A stretch of 64,000 nucleotides of DNA from Anarhynchus alexandrinus. Its lineage: Eukaryota > Chordata > Aves > Charadriiformes > Charadriidae. The notes beneath the pieces are model-generated. The model searched no databases and was not told where the DNA came from. It was given only the letters and a program-made list of their open reading frames with translations. Below are positions 13,301 through 25,712 of this stretch, piece by piece (position 1 is the stretch's first letter; every line of letters begins with the position of its first letter). The translations under genes were made by a program, and so were the position numbers. The DNA lies in NCBI GenBank assembly GCA_008711295.1, contig VUYV01000046.1, positions 3,546,038-3,610,037 on the forward strand, written 5' to 3'.

Positions 13301-14522
13301 TCCATATTTTCAACCTTAAATACTGCAATCCACATTTTTCCCCATCAGTCAACTCTGTCTACATTAAGTGGTTTCATACATTCCCCCCCCCATCAATTTT
13401 GCATTCATTAAATAGTCTTAGAAATATCAGGCTTATAATGGCAAATAGTTTATTTTAACGCTGAAATAAAGATTTAAGCTATATATTTATCAAGACCAAC
13501 TGAAAGCGCTGGGGGACAGGGGAATTTTAAGTGACCTCTTCTTTTGATGAGCTGACTTTCCCCCTTAGGCAAAATAATTAGTTTAAGCAGACGATATTGA
13601 GCAAACTTCTGTATTAGGTGCATTTATCACAACAACTTAGCTGAGGTCATTTTAGTTTTCAGCAGGAAGCACTTCCAAATGGAGTTCAAGAAATACAGCA
13701 TGGAAAATTTTAAATAGAGCTCTAAAAATCACTGAAGCATCCATTACCCAGAATCACAACTCTTTTACACTAATTACTAACAATCCTCAAATGTTTGAGA
13801 TTTGAGTGATCTAGATTATATTTCTGTGATCTCCAGCCAGAGGTTTAACATTTATCCTTTAAGCAAAGGTGCCTTTTAACATGCTTTATGCTTCTAATCC
13901 GTAACAGATTTCTTTAATTAAACCTGTCACTACCACACTGTAGCTTAAAAAAAATGTGATCTTTACCATTGGCATATGTTTTTTGCTTCATTACGCATTG
14001 TTTTGTCTCCATATGAGTAACCCACTGCCCTCATGCCTATTAGCTACCTAAAGTACTTTCATAACCTTTACATAATGACTCCCTGCTTGATTTCACAAGA
14101 CTGATGCATGAAAATGAACTAACACAAAAAGACCGTACAAGTCTAAAACACACTCAATTAGGCCCTGATTCAGCCGAGAATTCCATCATATTCTTACTTT
14201 GTACCAAATTTCAACACCAGTTGTGCCACACTAGAAGCATTTGCTTCCAGCTGCAAACAGCTCCTAAAAAAAAGGTCTCAGACACCCATATTTTGTTTTT
14301 ATTTCTTTGATTTTAGTTTCATATGACTAAGTTCGCTAATAGACCACAGAAACCTCCCTCTGTATTTTCCTCAATAACCACATGAGGAGCTCTGTGACAG
14401 CGCAGGAATCCCTGAACAGCTGTTATCCACTGCAGAACTGAAGTTTGCCTTATGGAAATTCTCTTTTGATTGTTTTTTCAAGAGTCTACTACTGTAGTCA
14501 TTCGGCTCATAAAGCTACTCAC
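10343..14522 (-). other. KHDRBS3: KHDRBS3 last intron (4.2 kb)
   Basis: The intron lies between the exon 8 donor (14522/14521) and the last-exon acceptor (10344/10343). It contains a CR1 copy at 12110-12994. The rest is AT-rich unique sequence. A 142-codon plus-strand open frame at 11389-11817 shows no recognisable motif and I do not call it a gene. Confidence 0.85.
12110..12994 (+). mobile_element. CR1 LINE, 5'-truncated, with 3' tail
   Basis: The copy opens inside the reverse transcriptase region, where translation gives [15 protein letters not shown] sequence containing the ADD catalytic motif. It continues through the RT C-terminal region ([12 protein letters not shown], then [20 protein letters not shown], then [17 protein letters not shown]) and ends in the CR1 3' tail (GGTCCCTTCCAACCCCTGCC, then ATTCTGTGA-type repeats). 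The reading frame is broken by stops (for example TAG after KFN at 12240) and frameshifts, so the copy is dead. It lies antisense to KHDRBS3 within its last intron. Confidence 0.95.
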
Positions 14523-14581
14523 CGTAAGAGTCATATGTTTCTTCACTCAGTCCGTGGCCATAGTCATAGTAATCTGCTCCA
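14523..14581 (-). CDS. KHDRBS3: KHDRBS3 internal exon (exon 8): Tyr-rich tail, part 2
   Basis: This is a 59-nt micro-sized exon. It supplies T of the split Ser codon, then [19 protein letters not shown], then G of a Gly codon completed in the last exon. The [20 protein letters not shown] string is diagnostic of KHDRBS3; the KHDRBS2 paralogue has a related but different sequence at this point. The acceptor is TGTACAG at 14583/14582 and the donor is TACG|GTGAGTAGC at 14522/14521. The length is not a multiple of three (1 + 57 + 1), so skipping would shift the frame of the final exon and alter the C-terminus. Confidence 0.95.
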
Positions 14582-15140
14582 CTGTACAGGAGGAGGAAAG
14601 TAGGAAGAAGAATAAGAAATAAAGCAGTTATATTTTAAGAAGTAATGCTTATCATTACACATTCTTCCTCTGAAAAGAAGAAATCTTGAAGGATATAGAC
14701 ATGGACCCTAAGGTAAGAAAGGTAAGCATCATGTGACACAATGGCAGCTTAGGTCGTCTTTGTTCATTAATTAGAAGAGAAACTAAAGCATGTTTACTTC
14801 CATTTTGCTTTTTTTTTTTCATTACAGACCCTCTGTTCCACAATGTAAATGTGGATGTGGGAATTTTATGTTTAAAATTATACTTATAGTTGGCAAGGTT
14901 GAAGATCCTACAAGTGCCAATGAGAGAAGAATAGGAGGTGCAGGTACTGAACCAATTAATTTGTCATATAAACCTCTTTTCATTGCCTACTGCTGCCTTG
15001 TATTTTGCCTTTGCATCTTTGGATTCACTGATAAAAATGCAATAAAGGACAAGCAACTTGCTGATCAGAGGGTTATATAGTTGCTATATGTGTAGAAGTT
15101 CCAGTGTCTTCAAATCAAGACAAATGTGCACATGTGGTAA

Positions 15141-15218
15141 CTTGGCAGTGGAAGGTTAACAGTTGGACTTGATGATCTTAAAGGTCTCTTCCAACCAAAA
15201 TGATTCTATGATTCTATA
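15141..15218 (+). mobile_element. CR1 3'-tail fragment
   Basis: The sequence runs TTGGCAGTGGAAGGTTAACA, GTTGGACTTGATGATCTTAA, AGGTCTCTTCCAACC and then two copies of ATTCTATG. This is the final roughly 75 bp of a CR1, so it is a very short 5'-truncated insertion. Confidence 0.88.
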
Positions 15219-15795
15219 TGTAAGTGCTATCACTTTAATAGGCAGACAAGAAACAACAATAGCAACTAAGTTAAAAGCAGAAATCTGCAGCCATTAGGAT
15301 TCACAAGTATGTACAAATACCATAACCATGGCTAAAACAGTCTTCCATTTCATAATGGCATTTCTATTTTTATTAAGACTACTGAATGGAAACTGAAGAA
15401 CAAGCCTTATTGCAAACTACTTTTCCATTATGCTTTCATATTTCGTGTCTTTTACATAGTTGACAGAATAAAAGTTTATTAGACATGTCTGCAGGACATC
15501 AAAAGCAAATCTCTTACTTGTTCCTTTCCTTTCTAACCCAGGCCAAGGTCTGACAATATTTGGAAAATACTCTACAAAACTGATGCTACCAAGTCTTTAT
15601 CTTCTGAGTGAGAAGGAAACCATTAATAACTGATCACTAGCAAGTAATTGACAAACTGTTTCTAACATTAGATTGATTGCTAAAAAAAAAAAATCCAGAA
15701 AAAGCAGTTTAGCCTTTATATGAATTAGCAGGAAAAGCATGTATATAAAATAATACATCACAATCACTAAACTGATACAAGACAAAGATCATTTA

Positions 15796-15898
15796 TTGTG
15801 TTTGGGTTGTTTGTGTTTTAGGTTTGGGTTTGTGGGGGTTTTTTTGTTTGTTTTGTGGGTTTTGGGGTTGGTTTTTTTTTTTGGTGTTTTTTTTTTAA
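15796..15898 (+). repeat. T/G-rich low-complexity tract
   Basis: The tract is almost purely T and G, with G runs of 3 to 5 separated by T runs, ending in long T stretches before AACAC. On the KHDRBS3 transcript strand it is A/C-rich. It creates artefactual Lys/Thr/Pro-rich open frames on the minus strand. Confidence 0.85.
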
Positions 15899-18800
15899 CA
15901 CTAAAAAGTCTTAAATCCCACAAAATAATCCAGGCCAGAAATAGTACAGTCCTGGTGTGTGCAAATGCATATCTAAAAAAGTGTGGATGAGTATTTGTTA
16001 TTACTAGTATAAGGCTTCCTAAGATCCACAAAAATGTATCTGTATAATAATGTAAAATAATAACCTAAATGATATCCCTGGTTTGCCAGTCCATGTGGTG
16101 AGGACCCCAGAACAACAAGGGCAAAGCTGGAAGCATAAGAAATAACATAGTTTTGCCCTGTGGCAGCCGGTGATAAAATAGCCTTTATTCTGACAACCAA
16201 CTTAAAACTGACATTCACTATCCTTCCACACAGTACTTGGTTATTTATTTTAAGGCTGTCATCAAGTTTAGAAGCCTATACCAGCTGAGCCCCATCCCCG
16301 TATCTGTCCAACATGTCAGAATGACTTTTGCAGGATTTCATTTCATAGACCTAAAATATCTAATAAACAAAAAAGTGACTCATTTTAAAGCATGTAAACT
16401 ACAAAGCAAATAAGCATCAGAAAGGAAAAAGTCTTTTACTTATACTGAAAGTATATCATGACCCATCTTTATTAACAGACCCTTCAAAATTAATAATCTA
16501 CCCAAAAAGCACAAGTTATAATGTGAAGTAATGCTGCCTAGTGCGATTCAATACTCTCCACTCTGACCACTTCCGTTTGTGCTCTGTGAACACCAACACT
16601 CTCTCAATTCAACTTTACATTAAACAAATGCAAAACTTCAATACGACAACTTAAAGACTATGACCCAAAGAAAAGGGTACATACAGACAGCTGTAAGGAG
16701 TTCTGGGTAAAAAAAGAAAACATTTAAAAGATTTTTTTTTTTTGTTTCCCCCATAGCAGTTTGCATAGCCCATCGAGTTCACAGCCAAAAATCAACATAA
16801 CTGAGTTTTTTTTTGGGAGGAATTACAGAAGAATCTAATACTGTATATGAAGTTACAACTTACAGGACTGTTTTTTTTCCCCCAGAGCAATCACCTGCTT
16901 AAAGGGAACTTACTCAAAGTAACCTGCAATATCAAACTTCTTCGTAAATTCTACATTTGAACTCATTAACTGAGATTGTGGAGGTCAATTCTATTGTGAG
17001 GAATTAAGTAGCTATATTAGATAATTCTTCCTCTGGACAGAAGGTGTGATGTCAATTCTTGTTTTAAAAACATCCTGGACATTTATTTTGTTTATATATT
17101 CTCTGGCACCTTAGCATTCTGACTGAAGGCTATTCAAACTCTATTTCCCTTTAATGGATTTATTCTGGAATGGAAACTGTTGTCTTCCTATTCCTTTCAT
17201 TTCCTCTTGCAGAAAGGAGAGCAAAACCACAAAACAGGTTTGTTCTTTACCTCATGGGACTCCCTCCTTTCAGAACAAACAAAAAACATACCATGGATTC
17301 CTTCCTTTTTAACCCAGGAAGACTAAACCTGGAGTCTGCTTTGAGTTCATATGTTTACAAATTTGAGATGTCTTGAGGTAATTTTCTTAAGTTTTCTTAA
17401 TTTTTCCTTACTTCTCCAGTTGTCTGCAAGCAGCAGATGGGGGCAGTATCTGAAAATTCTGCAGGGTCTACTTTGTAGACCAATAATTACATTGCATGAC
17501 AGTCAGGCAAGTTTTCAAGGGTTTTCCTAACCATCAAGTAAACAGTACAAGTGCAATCAAGACTGGAGTATCAGCTGTGAATCAGGTTTTCTGTATATAG
17601 CCCTTGTTTTTATCTACTCATTTAACTTTTGTATTCCCATTCCAGCACAATGTCTTTGGGCTGAGCAGAAAGAGGCAGAGATGGCAAAGAAAAAAGTGCT
17701 TTGATTTTCTATGACAACATAAAAACTTGGACCACCCAATGGCACAGAAAGATTAGCAAACAACAATAAGCTTCACAATTATGTCAGTTTTAATTGCTGA
17801 GGGCTGGGCATTAATTCTACAATACTTAGAGGAAGTGTGAAGTGAGGCTTAAGCAGTTTAAACAAGGCCAGGGGGAAGCGCCTGTTTTCTCTGTTTAAGA
17901 AACAGCCTGAGACAGAAGAGCACCCTCAGATTTTAGCACTGTATCACTGATGGAGTAAGGCCTTAGAGAAGCTTTTTTATCTAATAAAACAGGAGTGGGA
18001 AGCTTTCTGCTGTTTTTCTAGAACCACTGTGCTGTAATGTCTTAAAATACTTTAATTTAGAGGTATTCAACGTAAGTCTTCAAAGGTCTTATGGAATACG
18101 ACCTGAATTTCTCAGGCTTTTCTGCTAAGCTGATTGTTTTTGAAAATATCTTGATGAACCATAATAGAAGAACAAATCTTTATACAAAAAAACATACAGC
18201 AGTAACTGGTCTTGACATGATGTTTAAGCTTTAAGGAACTCTCACCTTTTATACTAGATTAATTATTAGCTTATTCTGTCTAGAGATGTCAGGATATTGT
18301 CTTGGGACAGATATCAACAGAATGGTAGAGTTTCAACTTACTACTCGTGAAGATATCAGAATAGGTACAGAATTTTTGGGACAATCCTAGAACAGGCATG
18401 TCAACCACACGGTGCAAGTATTCTACAATACTTCCAAAAAAACACAAAGGTAGTCAAAATACATTGTGATTAATGAATGTGATTGCCACAGCCCTTTAGA
18501 TTTGATACAGGCATCTTTTAGAGTTGGTATTACAACATTTCTTTGTTTGAATCAGTAGTATGACAGGGAGCCTGATTGCTAAGGGCAGAATAAAAGGTCT
18601 CCGACTGAAAACTTCTATTTTAATGGAAAAGCCCAGACTTAACCATTGACAAGCCTGGTTAGGAGGTTTAAGCACTGAGTGAACTGAAGTTTTCTTTGTC
18701 TTCACTGATGAAAAACAGCCTTTGCAACCAGTTCAGCTTCTTGTAGTGCTTACTAGAGAATAATGAAAAAATATTCTGCTTTTTCTTTTGCACATTGGTA

Positions 18801-19066
18801 TCACAAATAACTTTGGGACTGGTCCCTTCAAACAGAAGCCAAGGCAATTTCAGAAAGTGACCAAAAAACCTCTCAAACACAAAGGTCTCCTTTTGTGCCA
18901 AGAGTAGCGCCGCAAGCATCACCTTTGTCCTTCTACAAAGAGTTTGCACAGAACAGCAGCAACGTAGGAAGAAAAAATGAGGATGTCTCTAGCAAGAGGT
19001 CTTATACAATAGTCCCTGACTGATATGATCACATCCGAACAGAACTCTTCAAGGACAAACCTCTTT

Positions 19067-19612
19067 CCATAGAATGGTTTGTGTTTGAAGGGACCTTAAA
19101 GATCATCTAGTTCTAAGCCCCCTGCCATGGGCAGGGACACCTTCCACTAGACCGCATTGCTCAAAGCCCAGCCTTGAACACCTCCAGGGATAGGTCATCC
19201 ACAATTTCTCTGGGCAACCTGTTCCAGTGCTTCACCACCCTCACTGTAAAGGATTTCTTCCTAAAATCTAATCTAAATCTACCCTCTTTCAGTTTAAAAC
19301 TGTTACCCCTTGTCCTATTGCTACACTTACTGATAGAGAGTCCCTCTCCATCTTTCCTGTAGGCCCCCTTTATGTACTGGAAGGCTGCTATAAGGTCTCC
19401 CCGGAGCCTTCTCTTCTCCAGGCTGAACAACCCCAACTCTCTCAGCCTGTCCTCACAGCAGAGGTGCTCCAGCCCTCCGATCATCTTTGTGGCCTCCTCC
19501 GGACTCGCTCCAACAGGTCCATGACCTTCTTATTTTGAGGGCCCCAGAGCTGGAAGCAGTACTGCAGGTGGGGTCTCACCAAAGCAGAGTAGAGGGGCAC
19601 AATCACCTCCCT
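19067..19612 (-). mobile_element. CR1 LINE, 5'-truncated
   Basis: The plus-strand sequence starts CCATAGAATGG, the complement of the CR1 tail, and passes through GCCATGGGCAGGGACACCTT. On the minus strand it translates to CR1 RT C-terminal motifs ([39 protein letters not shown]-like, VVKHWNRLPREIV). CR1 similarity stops after the ATCACCTCCCTC segment near 19612, where a small tandem repeat begins. It is in the same orientation as KHDRBS3. Confidence 0.94.
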
Positions 19613-19616
19613 CAAG

Positions 19617-19658
19617 ATTCCTACCAGATCTTCCTTCCAAATTCCTATCAGATCTTCA
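19617..19658 (+). repeat. Two-unit tandem repeat at the CR1 truncation point
   Basis: ATTCCTACCAGATCTTCC (19617-19634) recurs with small changes as ATTCCTATCAGATCTTCA (19641-19658), a period of 24 bp. It abuts the point where CR1 similarity ends. Confidence 0.7.
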
Positions 19659-20693
19659 CACTCTGCTGCTTCTGATATGAAAAAGCATCCGTCAACAGTA
19701 AACAGGAAGAATAGTGTCCCAAATGTTGCTGTCAAGATAACAATCACTGTAGTGAAGCTTCTCATGACTCCACAATTGTCTTCAACATTGAGTTGAATAT
19801 CTGTTCTTAATGCTTCTGTGGGTCACCAGAACACCATATTCTGTAACTCAGCTAACAGCAGGATGGCATAAAACCAGGATATCAAGAGGAGATACACATC
19901 TTTTCTTGCATATTGCAGACAGATTTTTGTTTTATGCCCAGTTCTGCCACTTCTAAGCACACGTTTTTGGTACATACTCTCATCCCTGCATCTCAGTTTA
20001 TGTCTGTAAAACAGATAATGATCTCAGAAAGCAACTGAGACCTATAAGTGAAAACTTTATAAAACACAGAAAAATGATGCAATCTTCCTTAAATTATATC
20101 CCATTGTACCCTCATATGGATAATACAAATAGCAAATCTATTACCTGTAATCCTAAAAGATGACCAGAGTGCCCCCTCAAGGATTCCCTCAGCTATCACT
20201 ATTTAGAAATTACTTCTTATGGCAGAAGTTGTAATAAATTTCACTTAGCAAAATGCCCTCAGAGGCATCTGCATTCTGGTGCTACCTACCAGGCTGAGAA
20301 CTACACAGATTTCCCTAAAGCTAACAGTGTTACGATCTGAAATGTCCAGTTACTGCTGTCTGTGAACTCATTGAATATTGCCCCCCCATGTCCCATCTCT
20401 CAAAACAGGAAAGGTAAATGGCAAACAGCAGAGGTGACTGAAGCACACAGTACGAATAAGGCTTCTTCTCAGGAACAGCAGCAGGCAGCTACAGCTTTAC
20501 CTTGAAACTATGAATAGAATACAGCAACAATCCATTCCTAAACACAAAAACCGCTATATAAAATGTCAAAAATTTGCTACATCAAACAAGAAACCACCAG
20601 CAAAAAGAATTAAAAACTCAGGCTGCCTAAATACCAGCATTTTAGTTAGGCCTGTGAATTAGAATGAAGCCCCAGCCAGCCCCACAGCACATT

Positions 20694-21600
20694 TCATAGA
20701 ATGGTTTAGTTTGGAAGGGATCTTGAAGATAACCAAGTTCCAGCCCCCCTGCCATGGGCAGGGACACCTCCCACTAGACCAGGTTGCTCAAAGCCCCATC
20801 CAACCTGGCCTTGTACACGTCCAGGGATGGGGCAGCCACAACTTCACCGAGCGATTTGTGCCAGTGCCTCACCACCCTCACAGTGAAAAATTTCTTCCTA
20901 ATATTTAATCTAAATCTACCCTCTTCCAGTTTGAAGCCATTACCCCTCATTCTATCACTACATGCTTTTGTAAAAAGTCCCACTCCAGCTTTCTTGTAAG
21001 CCCCCTTCAGATACTGGAAGGCTGCTACAAGATCTTCCCAGTCTTCTCTTCCCCAGGCTGAAAAAACCCAACTCTCTCAGCCTGTCTCATAGGAGAGGTG
21101 CTCCGTCCCTCTGATCATCTTTGTGGCCCTCCTCTGGACCAGCTTCAACAGGTCCATGTCCTTATGTTGAGGGCTCCAGAGCTGGACACAATATTCCAGG
21201 TGGGGTCTCACAGGAGTGGAGTAGAGGGGCAGAATCACCTCCCTCGACCTGCTGGCCATGCTTCTTTTGATGCACCCCAGTATATGGTTGGCCTTATGGA
21301 CTGTGAGAGCACATTGCCAGCTCACATTGAGCTTCTCATCCACCAACACCTCCAAGTTCTTCTCCTCAGTGCTGCTCTCAATCCATTCTCCAAGCTGCCT
21401 GTATTTGTGCATGGGATTGCCCCGGCCCACGTGCAGGACCTTGCACTTGGCCCTGTTGAACATCATGGGGTTGGCACAGGCCCACCTCTCAAACCTGTCC
21501 AGGTCCCTATGGATGGCATCCCTTCCCTCCAGCATGCTGTCCTCTCCACACAGCTTGGTGTCATCGGCAAACTTGCTGAGGGTGCACTCCATCCCAATTT
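20694..21600 (-). mobile_element. CR1 LINE, 5'-truncated, about 0.9 kb
   Basis: It begins on the plus strand with TCATAGAATGG (tail complement). On the minus strand it carries a 178-codon open stretch (21613-21077) with [12 protein letters not shown] (RT ADD motif), [35 protein letters not shown] and RPHLEYCVQLWSPQ. This is one of the better preserved CR1 RT fragments in the window, but it is split from the C-terminal part by a frameshift near 21080. It is in sense orientation with KHDRBS3. Confidence 0.95.
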
Positions 21601-22341
21601 GTCTGGTTTGCAAAGCAATTTGGGGAATGTGAGTTAGATGACTATCAGAGGAAGTCTTAAACTATCCAAATGTGTACCAAATGTGTTCCAACTGCTAAAT
21701 GGAGAACAAAGGTGCGAACCCATATTAACATTGGAAAAGGATGCTTTTTCTTTGCTTTCCCTCCAAACAGACAAGACTACTCAGGACAGTGGAAGCAGCA
21801 CAGAATAATGAAGGTATCAGTCTGACAGGTATCAGTCAAAATCTTTAGCCTATCCATTGCAATACCGGAAAGAGCTGTGGGTATTAGTCCATCTAATTCT
21901 TGGTTATCCCTCGAGTCCTGCATAAGATGTTGATAGAGATCCAAGATGATGTTACTTTTCACAGGTTGGGGTAGAAGACAACAATAACTCTAATTCACTA
22001 TCATCCACAAAAACTGCACAGACGGTATGTCACCATTCTGTCATTACTGCTCATTAAGACATGCATCACACCTTGTCTTTCTAATTTATTGAAGGAATAG
22101 TACAACTGTCATCAGTTTCCTATAAATCTGATAGCCTTACCCTTCAATTGAAATTGAAGAGCACTTGAGAGAAAAAATAATCATTCCATGCCAGTTTTCT
22201 ATGATTATAATTCAAAAACAATAAGAGTGCCATCAAGGAATGTATTTTGGCTAAAGACAGATGAAGCTAAACTGTTTTCAGGGCTGCATAATCATAAGCA
22301 TCTGAGAGATCTTAAAAGCAATGTATTACCATGTTTGAGAT

Positions 22342-22433
22342 CTAGTGGGAGATGTCCCTGCCCATGGCAGGGGGGTTGGAACTCGATGATCTTTAAGGTC
22401 CCTTCCAACCCTAACCATTCTATGATTCTATGA
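22342..22433 (+). mobile_element. CR1 3'-tail fragment
   Basis: The sequence runs CTAGTGGGAGATGTCCCTGC, CCATGGCAGGGGGGTTGGAA, CTCGATGATCTTTAAGGTCC and then two ATTCTATG repeats. This is about 90 bp of CR1 3' end. Confidence 0.92.
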
Positions 22434-22827
22434 TCTTCCCAGGGCTTCTCCAATGCCCCTTACACAGCCAGGTTCCAGCCTTGCCCCTCCAAGTGCAGTA
22501 GGGCAGACTTTTTCCTTGTTAAAGATAATTCAATCCACTTAACTGCTAAGACTTTTTTGCTGGCCTTATGTGGGCTCTGCTACTTTTATCAACATGTGTG
22601 TTCCAAGCACATTGCACCTGACACACCACAATAAACCTCAAATACTGATGGTTACTAAACTGTATTTTTCATCAACTGTCAACTGAATGATGCCAAATTT
22701 GTGCTTAAAAGTGCAATTTACAGCTCCCAGTATTTCTTTTAAAATAAAATACAAGCAGGAGAAACAAATAAGACCAATTTAAAGTTTTCCTGCAGCCATC
22801 TTCCTTTTCTAAAGTTGTCCAATTAAA

Positions 22828-23341
22828 NNNNNNNNNNNNNNNNNNNNNNNNNNNNNNNNNNNNNNNNNNNNNNNNNNNNNNNNNNNNNNNNNNNNNNNNN
22901 NNNNNNNNNNNNNNNNNNNNNNNNNNNNNNNNNNNNNNNNNNNNNNNNNNNNNNNNNNNNNNNNNNNNNNNNNNNNNNNNNNNNNNNNNNNNNNNNNNNN
23001 NNNNNNNNNNNNNNNNNNNNNNNNNNNNNNNNNNNNNNNNNNNNNNNNNNNNNNNNNNNNNNNNNNNNNNNNNNNNNNNNNNNNNNNNNNNNNNNNNNNN
23101 NNNNNNNNNNNNNNNNNNNNNNNNNNNNNNNNNNNNNNNNNNNNNNNNNNNNNNNNNNNNNNNNNNNNNNNNNNNNNNNNNNNNNNNNNNNNNNNNNNNN
23201 NNNNNNNNNNNNNNNNNNNNNNNNNNNNNNNNNNNNNNNNNNNNNNNNNNNNNNNNNNNNNNNNNNNNNNNNNNNNNNNNNNNNNNNNNNNNNNNNNNNN
23301 NNNNNNNNNNNNNNNNNNNNNNNNNNNNNNNNNNNNNNNNN
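22828..23341. other. Assembly gap (514 N)
   Basis: A run of N. Its content is unknown, and it lies inside an intron. Confidence 0.99.
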
Positions 23342-25712
23342 TCACCATTTAATGAGTTTCCTTTCTATTAAGGACTTCTCAAAAAAAAAAATCTTATTTC
23401 ACCTATCCATTTCTCATGTTTTCACCTGTGTAATCAGTGAAGGAAAAAAATCCTAAATCCTACCAAATACTCATCCTCTAATAATTATATTGTGGTAATT
23501 CAAGCACCCAGTTTAAGATGCTGTATAATCACCAAAGTAAAATTAAACCAATCAAGCAAAATTAATAATCTAATTTCATGAAATAATTCCTTTTTTGGAT
23601 TCCTCAAATATTTAAAACTTCATGTTACTACTTTTTGTACTACAACACCTCTACATTTTCTCCAACAGTGCTCTACATTTATTTTTAAATGTATTTTCAC
23701 TTGTTTAGAAAACGTTGAGGCACAGTCACAGTTAAGTTTAATAGATAAGCCATGAAAAGAACAAATTTTTGGTATCTAAAAAGCATTTTACTATGTATAA
23801 TTAGTCCAAATTAAAAGTAATCCTAAGATTTCTTAAATAGTGAAGTAATCTACTAACGTCAACACAACAAGGATTCTAAAAACCTTTTCCAATTTTATGA
23901 GTGCAGCATGTGTTATACTTGTGTTAAGATTAATTTTTTCCTTAAAGGTAAGCTTTTTTCCATCATTACACTTGAATTGTCTTAGTCTTATTCCTGTTTA
24001 CTGAGGTTTCAGATCAGATTTCTGTAAACCAGTTTTAAAAGAAAATTGAAGCACATACACTAGACTCACAGATAGTTTTATCTGTGCTATTGAGGCACTT
24101 GTGAATATTTTATCTTGTCACATTTTAACAGGTAACAAAGGAAAACCATCTATCTAAACCTGAAGAACTAGATCTGAAAAACTGAAGAAAATCATCCCTT
24201 TCAATAATATGAGCATACAAAATTAAGCAGGAAGCCGCATGGCAGGAATTTTCAGTTAAAAGATACATTAGCCCATTTATGCTAATGCTTTTGAGGTTTT
24301 ATTTGTGTAGAATTATAACCTCCAATAAGCTTGGACATATCAGGTGTTCATAAGCAACAACAATTACAAAATAGTAGCCATTTGCGCTATGCCCAGATAT
24401 CAAACTGCTGTGGATTGATTTGATTTATAAGTCAAGGCATGAAATACAAACAGCTACTGGCATTAAAATCCAGAGCATTACATCTTCAAAAGCTACAGTA
24501 ACAGACACTGATTTGCATATAATGCATATTTATACACCCTGGAAATGCATGATTGCTGACAAACTTAACAATGTAAATTTAAAACACTGCGGATCACAAA
24601 CAAAATGTTAGCAATTAAATTTCAAATACCAATAGCAACACCTCCGTAAGCTAATTTCAAATCCATATACTCAGCTCTTTATGAAAATCCTCCTCTTATA
24701 AACAGCAACATCGTCATCTTTTGTGTGACTACTAAACACAGTTTCAGAATACACCTGAAAATTTGAGTTCCTAATAGAAAAACAGGTGGGTCTTGCTATG
24801 AACTACATAATAGGAATCAGCTTCTCTCAAAACTAAGGTTCCTTTGGAGCAGCACAAAATCAGGGACTTAAAAATTTGAAGGACTTTAGAAAATCAATTT
24901 AGTTTTGTTATTTAGGCATCAGTTGAACAATGGTCATTGGCAGATTTCAAGGTGGGGTTTTTTCAGTCCTCTTTTCAACCAGTTACTTCGTTCTTAAGTA
25001 ACTACTACAAGCTATGAAACGCAAACTTCCTCAAACCTTTAAAATCACGGGGTCTTTGTGCACAGTCTTCCCTACTTTAAAGCCATTCCATGTCTTGACT
25101 CAGTCACTGTTGAAACAAACGGTAAAGAATAAGGCCTCAACACATGGCATTTGTAATGCTGTGTTTTTAACATGCTTAGGAATTACCACATGGGTAGTTA
25201 TCTTTTTATGCTTTTAGATAAGTAATTCAAAATAAAGTCGCATTTGAGTGAACTAGAGGCACTGAATAAACATAGGTATACGCAAGAGAATTTGCCAATT
25301 CCCTCAATTCAGATTAACTTGACCGGATGGCTCTAAGGTTTACAGGCAACTTACCCGTAATTGAATGTATCACATTTTGGTACGATTTGGAACAGCAGCA
25401 ATTATTGTTAGGTATGCAAGCAGAGCAACTGAGAAACACTACGTTTAAGCCAATGGCACAACAGTTGTTGCAGAAAAATCTAGAGCATTAATAGGCAAGT
25501 GTGGAAACCAAAAAATATCGCAGAAAACTGTAGACAAAACCAGCAATTACCTTAAGTCCTAATCTTTCCCCTTTTACATCAGCATTTAGATTAAATTCTG
25601 CAACAGAATGAAGGTGAGATCACCCTGACTGAAGATATATAATTAAAACTGTTTCAGCTAAGTTATAATTGAACACAAAATGGCATTACTACATGAATGG
25701 CTTATTCTTGCC

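Noticed and set aside
15789..16031. Minus-strand frame rich in Lys, Thr and Pro
   Set aside because: It is the translation of a T/G low-complexity tract, not a protein.
21098..21637. 179-codon plus-strand frame
   Set aside because: It is the antisense shadow of a CR1 reverse transcriptase fragment; the real similarity is on the minus strand.
22809..23348. 179-codon frame over the N run
   Set aside because: Made only of unknown bases.
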